64,000 nucleotides of DNA from Fistulifera solaris (taxonomy: Eukaryota; Bacillariophyta; Bacillariophyceae; Naviculales; Stauroneidaceae). Both the position numbers and the translations under genes were made by a program. The stretch lies in the NCBI GenBank assembly GCA_030295235.1, contig AP026125.1, forward strand, positions 682,001 to 746,000, in the 5' to 3' direction. The notes beneath the pieces are model-generated. The model was not told the DNA's origin, did not search any database, and saw nothing but the letters and a program-made list of their open reading frames with translations. Shown piece by piece: positions 12,136 through 22,486 of the stretch (the first letter of the stretch is position 1; each line of letters begins with the position of its first letter).

Positions 12136-13432
12136 ATGTCGCACGATGAGACTGAGCAAACATCTGATGATGGACGCAACTCCTTTCCTGTACTTTTTCA
12201 TCGCTTACTAACAACCGTTTCGAAGAAATCTCCTCATCTCATGGGATGGGGGGATCGCGGAACAACGTTTTACATGGTGTGCTCCGGCAATGAAGAAGAA
12301 ATGCAAAAGGCCATCACCCCTTTCTTTGCGCGTGAGTGTGAATTCTCTTTTAAACTTTTTTCGATAATCTTCTCCTCACGCATGTTATGTATTTGTTTCT
12401 CAGATGGAAACTTCGCATCCATGCGGAGACAGCTTAGTTCATACAGATTTTCGAGAGGAAAGAATGGTCATTGGTATCATCCACGATTCCACAAGAAGTC
12501 AACACCTGCGGACCTTTTCTTTATTCAAGGAAACCGGCGAAAACGCAATGAATATAGAGAACAATTACAACAAAGCAAGAAAGAATCGTTCAATTCAAAC
12601 GCGCGAACAGGGAGATCGGCCTTTGCACCACGAAACATGAAGGGGAACGGTCCGCTGTCGAATGTCGATATCAACGCAATTAATGCTCACGAAGCGCATG
12701 AACAGGAGAGAGCCTTTCCAGAGAAACTTGGTGAAATGCTGGATAGTCTGTCCCCTAAATACCCTCGCCTTCTTGGGTGGTCTCGTGACGGAAAAGCCTT
12801 CTTCATCGACCGGAGATTGTTTGAGGATCATCCTTCGAAAGTCAAAGTATTTTTTCCTCGTAAGTTGCCATGCCCACGCTGTTCGTCATTTCTACGCAAT
12901 CTAACATTTACTTTTCAACCAGGCGATAATCTGAGGAACTTTCAACGTCAACTGAGTGCTTGCGGTTTTCGCCGGCATCCCAGTGGAACGTAAGTCACAT
13001 CTTTCGACCTCGTTTCAAACTGTTCTTGCATCCTCTTACAAGCTAGGCTTTCCTTTTATATCTAGTTTGGAGGGTTATTGGTACCATCCGCATTTCTCGT
13101 CAAAGCAAACGATTCTGCCTTCGTCAGCGTCAAATCCGTCAGATCCAACATCTTTTGAGTCAGCCGATTTTGACTCTGACGACTCGGATGTCATTGACGA
13201 ATCGCCTGTGTTCCTCGGTAGTACCTGTCCTCTTACGACGGTTATCGATGGAATGCGTGCAGCAGACATCACGAAACGAAACATTCTAGGTGCTTTTTAC
13301 TGTAAAAGATGTCTCTATATGGAAGGCAAGGTGTGTTGTGACAAGTGCCCTAGCCTACATCATGGAAATTGCCACACTAGTCGATGTGTTAGTCATGTTC
13401 AACATGCCGATTTCGTGCATCTTACGACATAA
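12136..13432 (+). CDS. Dual HSF DNA-binding-domain protein with Cys/His-rich C-terminus
   Basis: Four exons (12136-12331, 12404-12859, 12923-12989, 13066-13432) join exactly into 361 aa. The first HSF domain is FPVLFHRLLTTVSKK, HLMGWGDRGTTFYM, HGNFASMRRQLSSYRF and NGHWYHPRFHKK. A second complete domain follows after ~90 aa: FPEKLGEMLDSLSPKYPRLL, GWSRDGKAFFI, NLRNFQRQLSACGFRR and EGYWYHPHFSSKQ. The C-terminal 40 residues hold a Cys/His cluster (CKRCLYMEGKVCCDKCPSLHHGNCHTSRC), which may bind zinc. Normal HSFs have one DNA-binding domain plus coiled-coil trimerisation. Here the second domain may replace oligomerisation by covalent pairing; that is inference. No frame change is needed. The gene follows the other HSF directly, and the shared LMGWGD motif suggests local duplication. 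Confidence 0.85.
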
Positions 13433-13529
13433 ATATATTAAGAGCCTTTATAATAAAAAAATCTTTGATCTTTGTTTTATATATCTGACTGGGGTTCCGT
13501 CTTCTTCTCGATTACCAGCCCCCGTCGCT

Positions 13530-14688
13530 TCAGCTCTTTTCCCATTCACGGTCTTCGCCAAGGTCCTTTTCGTGGATCCATCCATGCGTTTCGACTTTAT
13601 GCTGCCCAACGTAGGGGAGAAGTCCCAAGCTACGAGCACGTTTTACCAGCTTTGCTACGCGGCGCTGGTCACGAGCTCCGAGTCTCGTTTGAATGCGATG
13701 TTTAATCTGACCCGTTGGGTTCAAAAAGCGTTGAAGGAGAGGAATGTTATTGTGGTGCAAAACGTTTACAGGAATTTGCTTGGCTCTCTTGCGATTCACC
13801 AGCCGAGATGGACTTAAATCTCCAGGCATGAGATCCGAATATGGGTTGTCATCGAGAAAGTCGTCCATCTGTCGCTGCGCCCTGGCGGTGAGCCATTTCA
13901 AAGCCAACTCCTGTTCATCGGGATCCAAGTCATCGTCCTTCTTCTTTTGAGGTGCAGAAGAAGCAGTAGGAATGTGATCTTCATCAATTTCTAGCTTAAA
14001 CTCCTTTTTCATGAACTTGGAAAAAGCTTTGAATTCCGATCCTGAAAGCGGCTTTGTAAAGCTTTCACCAGAAGACTGCTCAATATCGGCACTTTGCGGC
14101 GCACTGCTGGTCGAACGAGGGCTGCGACCGAGAACGTTCAGCCCTAGATTTGTCTTGCGAATTCGTTCACCAAGCTTATTGAGCTCAACGGGAATCCCAA
14201 TCTCATCTGTTCCCGACTCTTGCCAGTGCTTCTCAAGGCTTTTGAGAAGCCATTTCTCTTGATCGATAGGATCCGCTTTCAAAATGCGCTTTTCCTCTTC
14301 TGTAAGTTCCTTTTTGATAACACCCGTCAATCTACCGGTTGTGGCATCTCGTTCGTAAATGGGAGGAAGTTCTTTTTCGGGGCCGATCCTTCCCTCACCG
14401 TCTTCGTAATTCAATCCGAATGGATCGTCCCAGGTGTCTTCGGCGGAGACTGCGTCTTCCGCGACGTCCGGTGGTAAAGCGTCTTCTTCTTGAAATTCCT
14501 CATCAAACGCTACTTTCACTCCTTTTCGTCCCTTTGGCTTTTTTATCGTCACTAGAAAAGAACCGCTTGCTGGCGGTAAGTGATTGCAAGGTAAACGATC
14601 GATGGGTATCAACAATTCGAAGATTTCCGAACGAGGACGACGAAATTGAAACCCGAGCGAGTTTGGTTAAAAGCGATCGAGTTGCCAT
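13530..14688 (-). CDS. Mitochondrial small-subunit ribosomal protein bS18m with long N-terminal extension
   Basis: About 385 aa. The start at 14688 gives a typical mitochondrial presequence (MATRSLLTKLARVSISSSSF, then RFFSSDDKK). The C-terminal ~70 residues are the bS18 fold: NPTGQIKHRIQTRLGARDQR followed by RRVAKLVKRARSLGLLPYVG. bS18 binds 16S rRNA on the small-subunit platform. Between lies about 270 aa of acidic, Lys-rich sequence (EEDALPPDVAEDAV, DPDEQELALKWLTARAQRQM) not found in bacterial S18, which is only ~75 aa. The frame changes once near a T run at 14523-14526 (plus strand), linking the presequence to the body. It converges with the dual HSF gene, with a 97-bp gap. Confidence 0.75.
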
Positions 14689-15020
14689 TTTGATTTTAGA
14701 AATAGATGGCTAATAATCAAATGAAGAAGTCAGTTCACAGCGATCTTTCCATCATGGTGTGTTGACGATGCTGGCCAGCCGCTCATTCGTTATGTGAGTG
14801 TGCGAAAGCGGTTCGATGAACAGGCCGAACGGTACTGCATTGCTTATTGACATAACCAAAGTATGTCTCACCGTGAAACGTAACCTCAGCTGTAATGCGG
14901 TACAAGTACCGCATTTATTTTGTGGTCTTCCAAAAGCTAGCGAGAGAAGTAAACGAAAAGCAAGTTTGAATCTGGTAAAATACAATGCATCATTATATAA
15001 TAAATATAGCGGGGAACTAA
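14689..15020. other. Intergenic region with a strong palindrome
   Basis: Contains a perfect 10-bp inverted repeat with a 2-nt centre at 14894-14915 (arms AATGCGGTAC / GTACCGCATT). It lies between the 5' end of bS18m and the 3' end of CASP, both leftward, so it could be a promoter operator or a hairpin in a transcript end. No gene is visible. Confidence 0.45.
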
Positions 15021-17348
15021 CTAATTTGAATCCTTGTAATCCGCTCGGAAATGATCAGCAGCGTTCGGAGGAAGGTGCGCTAAGTGATCCAAGTCCACGG
15101 CATTGCATTGATCAGAATGGGACCAATGGTAGGTAGTAGCAAAGACAAGAAAATGTAAAACAAGAACATAAAAGAACAGAGCAGTTCGCATCTCACGGGT
15201 GGCTTGCGTTATAATAAGAACGTTCTTTGAGTAAAACCGTGCAATAGATCAATTTTTATCCCGCAACAAATGACGTACCTAAGACTGTTTTAGCGACAAC
15301 AAACACTGTTCGCTCCATTGGAGGCATTTCGTTTAGCTTGCGTTGACGCTCCGCTCTACTAAATTGGCGGAAAGGATCAACAGAAGCTTCATAGCGCTGC
15401 TCTAATGCCTCTAGATCCATATCATGATCAGGCTTAAAGCCACGGTTGTTTTTGCTGGAGAAATTTTGCAGATAGCGAACTTTTTCGTAAAGCTTGGTGT
15501 TATCCGCCTTAAGAGAATCAGAGGCGGATACTTGTGCTTGTAGTTCACGCTTGAATGAGTCTCGTTCAGCTTCGAGAGCTTCGCATCGCGCTCTCAGTCT
15601 ATCTCGCTGTGCCATAACAATGGTCGCAACCGAATGGTCGTCTTCGGATTGTTCTGTCGACTTTTTCGAGACAACGGGTTCTTTTGCTACAACTTTGGAA
15701 CTTGGCCGTTCAGCTGATGCCTCCAAAACACTTTGAAGAATATCGGAGTTCTCAGTTTGAGGGACCAGGAGTGCTGGACTGGCCTGTGGTGGCGTACGAG
15801 CTGCGATAGCTCTAGCCAAATCGGCTTCTAGAGAAGCCAACAACTTCTCTTGCTCCTTCTTCGTATTCTCCATCTCTTTTAATTGGGCTTGTAGCTTCGT
15901 ACATTCCTTTTCCAGTTCATCTCGACTTACACGCTCCGTCACGAGCTCTGACTCTGCTTTCTTCAGCTTCGACACTAACACCGATTCTAGGTCTGTCACA
16001 TCATCCTGGTTACCAGCTATTTCAGGGTTCTGATCAGTGTCGGCGTTGTACTCTAAGCGCTTCAAAATACGGAGCTCTCGTCTCATCGTTTCCACAAGTT
16101 GTGGACTCCGGAGCTGTAGCCAGATCTTGTTGCAAAGAGTCCAATTTCAGTTGCATTTGTCTTTTCTCTCGTTCGTAGGAATCCATTTTTGTCCTGGAAA
16201 TTCGTCTTTCTTCCGTAAGTTCATCATCCTTTTACGTAGCTCCTCTCGAAGTAGATTGGCTGTTTGGGCTAGTTCGGCAACCTGTAAAAATAGTTGAGAG
16301 CCATCTAACTATGTGTTGATGTAAGGACATGGAGACGATAACTTACCTCGGCTTCGTACGCGTCACGCTCCAAGATGAGTTCCTCAACTTGATTTCCGCC
16401 TGAAAAGTGCGCGTCACCACTTTTGCCTTGCAGCGCAGCCACTTTCAGTTGCAATTCGTCTTTTTCCTGCGTTGTGATTTGAACGACTTCTCTGAGACGT
16501 TCCAGATCGTCCGTGAAAATTTGCTTTTGTGCCTCCCACGCCGCCTCTCTTTGCGAAACACCTTCGTCTGCATCAAGCAGATGAGCCTGGGTTGCTTCAC
16601 GTCCCGCACGTTCCGCTTTCAGCTCTAGTTCCAACTTTTGCACTTTTCGTGCCATTGAAGCCTCGCGCTCTAAAGCTTCTGCAGCTCTGCGTCCTTCCGT
16701 GTCGATCAGTTCCTCCCGCGCTTTGGCGAGTTGCTCCTGTAACTGTTCCTCAGCTACCGCTTGTAATTCAACAATCTTCGCTTCAAGTTTACGGATGGTA
16801 ATATCTTGGTTCTTCAGCGACCGAAACTCTACTTCGTATTCCGCTACTTCTCGGCGTAATTCCATCAGTTCATCCCGTTCTTGCGTCGATAAGCCGCTAC
16901 TTGACTGGGGCGCCTTTCGCGTCTGCACTTCTTCAGCGCACGACAGGAGTATGATCGCCGGGTCGGGGAGCTCTTGAAGAGTCTGAGCAAGCGAGGTGTA
17001 AGCGCTTTCTATCGATTTGCACCGACGCGTAAGATTGTCAATTTCCTCTTTGTACGAGTTGACGATACGTTTCGCATCACTTGTGACACTGTCGACGGCT
17101 TGAATAGCTGTCGCTACATTTTCTGGCGTGGCCTCTTCGGTCAACGATGACCCAGTCTGTGACAGCGTCTTAATGGATTTTTTGAATTGTTTTGTAACAT
17201 CCGCCAAGTTCTTACGAGCAGCTAGCGACTGTTCACGGGCCTCAACGCTCGCTTGAAGCGTCGGCTCAATTTGCGACTTTTGTGATAGGTTCCATTCTTT
17301 CCATTTCTCCGCGGCTTCGGAAATTTCTTGCAAGGGCACTGTCCGCAT
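15021..17348 (-). CDS. CASP: CASP golgin (CUX1/COY1-type Golgi coiled-coil protein)
   Basis: Three exons (17348-16347, 16281-15279, 15202-15021) give 728 aa. Most of the length is heptad-rich coiled coil. The end is diagnostic: DNTKLYEKVRYLQNF, then YEASVDPFRQFSRAERQRKL and PPMERTVFVVAKTVL, followed by the membrane anchor in the last exon (MRTALFFYVLVLHFLVFATT, then YHW). This is the CASP C-terminus, which anchors the golgin in Golgi membranes for intra-Golgi retrograde tethering. Two compensating frame changes occur: a T run at 16186-16190 and a spot near 16105-16112. The start at 17348 begins MRTVPLQEISEAAEKWKEW, matching the CASP N-terminal W-K pattern. I am confident because of the last exon, which is too short to stand out as an open frame. 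Confidence 0.87.
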
Positions 17349-18123
17349 TTTTATCTAATCCAATTTTCGGTGCAATCAACGGCAGCTTAGAAAGATAATG
17401 TCAATAATGCAATCGAACTTGTGCAATGACCGTTTCGATTTTGAAGCTCACGTTGGTTTTATACAGTAAGGGTTAGCCGTCTCTACATGCTGACGTCGAC
17501 TATAGAAGAGATAGTAGAATTATTTCCAGTCACGGTTTCCCAGTTTTGTCACGAGTCTGAAAGTGGGTCCGGTCTGTCCGTGCGTCCCCAAAGACATCTT
17601 TCGACAAACGCTCCGACATGTCGCACTTGATAAGTACCGCTCCGAGCCCAAGGCTACTTACTTCATCCACATTGGCTTAGAACCTACTTTACGATGCTAG
17701 TGTATCAAACCGTGAATTTTTGCTCCAAAATGCAAGGGGGTTGCCCATGATTTTGGCCCATTCCTTTGCACCCACTTCATTGAATCGCAACAATCGATTT
17801 TGGGACGGAAAATCTTTCGTTTCGTGGCAGTTCTTTCGTGAACATTATCTTTCTTCCTCAATACGATGGTATGACGACGGAATGACGCCGAAGGCACGTA
17901 AAGTTAGCAAAATACAAATGGTTGTCAAGCTGTGAACAGTGAACACAACATGGTATATTCATTCATGGTCATTAACGCACTCAAAGCCCAGTTATACAGT
18001 CTATGCTACATCTGGTAGTCTGAAAAGAAGCGTCAATGGGAGTCATTGCCAATTCCTTACGAAAACCAAGTATCGAGAATGCTGCGAAAACGTCTCCTCT
18101 AGCAACCGGAAATATATCGACGC
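17349..18123. other. Intergenic region upstream of CASP
   Basis: About 775 bp with no supportable gene. Small open frames at 17720-18232 have no family features. It holds the promoter of CASP and the 3' flank of the adaptin-like gene. Confidence 0.4.
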
Positions 18124-21100
18124 TTATGCAGACGGAACCAAATCACGAAGCATTGCATTAACCACGGCCTTCCTTGACAGTGGGGAGCTTACGAGCGCAA
18201 ACAACGCCGAACGACTGTCACTTCGGAAATAGAGGGCTTGTCTTCCAGGGTTGTTTCCTTGATCATCTGATACTGCGAATATACACAAAATATGATGACC
18301 GGAGAGAGTAGAAAAGGCCCATGCGCTGGCAGCAAATCCGCCGGGGATAGCCTCTCCGGGCCAATTTAGCTTGGACATGGTAGCAATCTTTTTCGAAATA
18401 GGGTCATTTATCTCTTGTTGTGGACGACTTTCTTCTTGGTCCTTTCGCTCAAGTTTCACAGGAGGTAGCTGATGTGTCATCCGAAACCAGAGAAACCGAA
18501 ACGCTTCGTAGTCACCACATCGATCCACAAAAAACACCAATCGGCAAGGTTGCAAACCAGCCATTGGCGGCAGTTGAAAAAGATCGCCTGCAACTACAAC
18601 TTTTGTAAACTTAGGGGTGTCTGCTTGCGAGCCATTTTCACTCGTAATAAGAAAATCATCTTCGCCGCTTTTACTCCCCGTTTCAACGACGCTTTCAGAG
18701 GAAACAGTAGCACCCGTATTGATGTCCAAGCTCACTCTCACGAGACCGCTTTCTTCGGGTTCAATATTCATCTTCGGGTAAATTACAGATGGTCGCAATT
18801 CCAGAGCGCAAGAAGAAGATGAATATTCTTGACCCAATGCAATGGCCCACGTAAGCGAATCCCCAGCTTTAACCTCCTGGCGGTAGACAGTTGATGTAGA
18901 GAATGGAAGCGGTGCCTCAATCATGAGTTCGCCGAACGACATGTTCAACGATTCAGCGAAGTGCTTTCCAACTGTATCATCGGCTGGTTCGCACAACGTC
19001 GAACTAACTTCCAAGCAAATCCCTTCCATAAAATCAATCGCCGTCATGTTGAAAATGCGGATAAAAATTCCGATCCGAAATTCGTCTTCGCCGTCAAGTC
19101 GTAAAAGTCGTTGGGGCGTAGCTGCCATTGTTATTTGAGTAGCATCCGATGCAGCAGAGCAAGATTTGACCCAAACATCAGACGCTGCCAGCGGATTCCC
19201 AAACGTTCCTAACTGACGGCCGTCGCGTGCGTCATTCACAGGTGGTATTGTCAGGCGCATCGGAGAAATTGCACGAGCGTACACATTCGAATCGACGGTA
19301 GTAGAGGAATAAATTGCGTGCCGGGTTCGAGAAATAACAATCTGGCGACAAAGCTGCATCCAGAAGCCTCGCTGAAAAGCATCTATAGAAACAGGAGCTG
19401 GTTTGGTCGAAGAAATAAGAGGCTTTATTTTTGTTTTGACTGGCTGGATGACCAATTCAGACAAAGAAAACTCGGTGCCACCTTCTGGACCGCTTTCATA
19501 GTGACTTTGGATCCGTCTGATTGCCGCTTCGCTGACAGGAAGAATAATTGTGGTAACTATCTCTTCGGAAAGCATATCATCTGCCTTTGCTTGTAAACTC
19601 GCGACAGCAGCTGATATTAGTTGCTTGGCATCTGACCCACCGAAACGTCGTCTCCACCCCACAGCGGTCAACGCGATGTTTTCAATGCATGCAACACACA
19701 TTTTGACTGTCTCTCCTGCTAATTTTTTCACCGAATCTCTCTTTGGCCGCCCGTCAGGGTTGACAATGGGAACGTGTGATGCATAAATAATTTTCACAAT
19801 GCGTTGAGGACTGAGGGCAGTAATGATATCCTTGCCGCTTTTTACATTGAGACTTGTTGTACCAGTACCAGTGACGGCCTCGAAATCACTTTGAGCGGCT
19901 GAAACCATATACTGTACCCAGTGATCGGCCGCCAAAGTTAACAAGAAGAGTCGCATGTGGTGCGAAGGGACTCCATGATGCAGCTCTTGTGCCACAAGCT
20001 CGTCCATCAGTTTTGTTGTTGCGACAGGGGGCCTTTATCACTTGTCTCAAATTTCGATAGTAGAGCAGCTGAATCCATCATACGGTCCCAAAGTACATGT
20101 GGGGGACAAGCATTCGTAGCTAGCTTCAAGGAAACAGATGTAGAAGGCTCTAACAATCCCACGCCGTGTAAGTAATCTTGAAGGAGCTGCACGTAAGCTG
20201 TCAATCCTGCAGTAGTCAGCGTAACGTCCTCATCGAGATAGGCTAATTTGGGACCCGACAAAACAGAAGGCACAAATGCCCTGAGTATACTCCAACTAAG
20301 ATAAAACCATTTTTCAATGCTTCACTGTTCGTCGACGCAGGAGTTCCATCTGGAGCAAGCCTAAAGCTACGGCCGATATCGAGAGCAACCGTAGCCAAAA
20401 CTAGGAGCATCTCATCTTTAATGGGTGACAAACTCCCTTCGTCATCGTCTATATTTTGTATAGCAGCGGATAGGAAAGTCTCGAAATGATCCGACGCCGC
20501 TGAAGAATCGTGATCATCCACAAAAAAGCAGAGAGCCATTTCAGTAAATAGGCCAACGCGAGTTGGAAGCCGATATCCTTTCCAGCCTTGCCAAGAAATC
20601 AGCAGTCCTGCCGTAGAAACAGACGATGATATCGACATAGACGCTGGTAGCTTGACCAGCTGCTGCACCAAAAACACCAATCGCGCAGTTCGTTCCGCTA
20701 ATGGCAATGCGCGACAAGCGATGACAGCAGCTGCCAGTCCAGCTAGTTTCTGCTCGAGCGGCAGGTCTGTCTCCATCAGATCTTCGCACAGAACGACAGC
20801 GCTATATTGATTAATGATAGCTGCCCATGGCGTGTGAGGGCAGGCATTGGCTAGTCGTAAACCGGAGAGTGCCGCCGCCCGCGCCACTGCGCCGTCTGTA
20901 CTCGTTTGCAAGAGAGGCAGAACCAGCGCGTTGACTGCCGTGTCTACCAGATTCCTCGCATCCACTTCTGACCATCGTTTCGAAAAGACTGCACGGTCCA
21001 TAAGACTCAATGTGGCCGGTGTGGTACGTACTATATGAATGAGACAAGCGGTTACGCAAGGCAAGGCGGCAGCAACAAAGGCGGTATCCGAGTATTGCGA

Positions 21101-21892
21101 AATTCGATCCAGAATTTGTAGTAGCCTCGGTGACAAAACATTTTCTTGAACTCGGATTTGTAGTTCCGCCATGGGTATGGACGGGTCTTCGTCGACAACG
21201 GCCCGAAGTGTCGGCGCATAGGGAGACGAGCGTCCAAAAGCAATGCTTTGGATCTGATAAAGTAGTTCGTCGTGAACGACGGTTCCAGGAATCGTAGAAG
21301 ACGACAATATGAGCGTTCCTATGGCTTCCATTGCCGAAGCAGAGACGCCGTCATCTTCATCGTCCAAAACCACAGTAGCGAGGGCAACTGTTACATCCGT
21401 GCCGATTTCATCTTCCAACCGATTGACGGCTGGATCGCGAACGGAATACAAGAGCGGCGAATGCCTGATTCTGGCGTACGCAGAACGAGCGACAATTGCT
21501 AAGGTCTCACATGCTAATATGCGACATCGACGGTCTTTGTGACTTTGCATGCATTCCTGAAGCGCAGCGATGCACGTGGAAATGGATGTAACATACGATG
21601 GGTCATGGAAGAGATCCGAAGAAGCATTGTTTGTTGTATCCTGAAAGATCGTATTCGACCCGTGCCCAGCAAATTGACAAAGCTGCAAGCAAGCCTTTGC
21701 GACGGAAGCGTATGCAGATTGGTCATCTCTAAGCGGAGTTAGGCATGACGATGGATCTGATGTTCGAGCAGGAAATTCCAGCTCCGGCTGTATCAATTCA
21801 CTCTCGTCTCGCTTCCCTGTACCAGCTCCAGCATTTTGATTCTCGTCATTGAGTTGATTGGAAGCAAGGGGAGTTGCGACTTGAGCACTCAT
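18124..21892 (-). CDS. Large adaptin-like protein, possible TPLATE (TSET) subunit
   Basis: About 1256 aa, no intron needed. The first ~800 residues are helical, Ala/Leu-rich and repeat-like (LPCVTACLIHIVRTTPATLS, VARAAALSGLRLANACPH), consistent with an adaptin or HEAT solenoid. The last ~350 residues look like a beta-sandwich appendage (EFRIGIFIRIFNMTAIDFMEG) plus a terminal platform (YEAFRFLWFRMTHQLPPV, GFAASAWAFSTLSGHHI). Their order and some words resemble plant TPLATE, the endocytic TSET subunit, by memory only. The frame changes twice, at T runs 20310-20314 and 20011-20014 (plus strand), each a missing base, giving an exact multiple of three. Alternative: another coat-complex large subunit. 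Confidence 0.55.
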
Positions 21893-22486
21893 CGTTTATT
21901 TAGCATTTGTTGCACTTTGGCAACTTGTTGCTTTTTGTTGCATATGAAAAAAAAAAGGTCCGCGTGTGTGTGCGGCGAACATGCGGCTGTGTACCGTACC
22001 AGGTACCTGGTAAGGGGGCAACTGCGGAAACTGCGGATACTATCGTCCAACATGTAGGCGACAAATATTATGATGACTGGATTTCAGTCATGAAACGAAT
22101 ATTGTAATCTTTACTTTTTTGTTGCTCGCATCCACCATGACCATTGTAAGCATTCCTTAATCGTTTGTGCTATTCTTCTGCAAAGCGTTTACGTTCTGAA
22201 CTGAAACTGAAACTGAAGCAATAAAATACGCCGAATAGGAGGGTCAAACTTTCCAAATTTGAAATTCAATATATTGATGTCCGAGTGGTACCTGGTAGTT
22301 TCCTGCTATACGCTATCGTGTACCGTGTTCGGGTTCTGATCGAGTGTCACTTTTTCGTAAAAACAAAATGCGAACACGGAACGGAGAATAATGGTTGGCA
22401 CACTTGTTCTGCGACTTCAAACTATTTACGAGAATGACACCATCATTAATTTCGTAACAACCAAACAACAGCAAAACATAAACAAA
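21893..22486. promoter_or_regulatory. Divergent promoter region with clustered TACCWGGTA palindromes
   Basis: Between the leftward adaptin-like gene and the rightward phosphate transporter. It holds TACCAGGTA (21997-22005) overlapping TACCTGGTA (22004-22012), another TACCTGGTA (22289-22297), and the dyad motif GACTGGATTTCAGTCATGA (22075-22093). Both motif types recur in other intergenic regions here. Confidence 0.45.

Noticed and set aside
17720-18232. Small rightward open frames upstream of CASP
   Set aside because: Short, without recognisable features and in an AT-rich region between two genes; likely chance.
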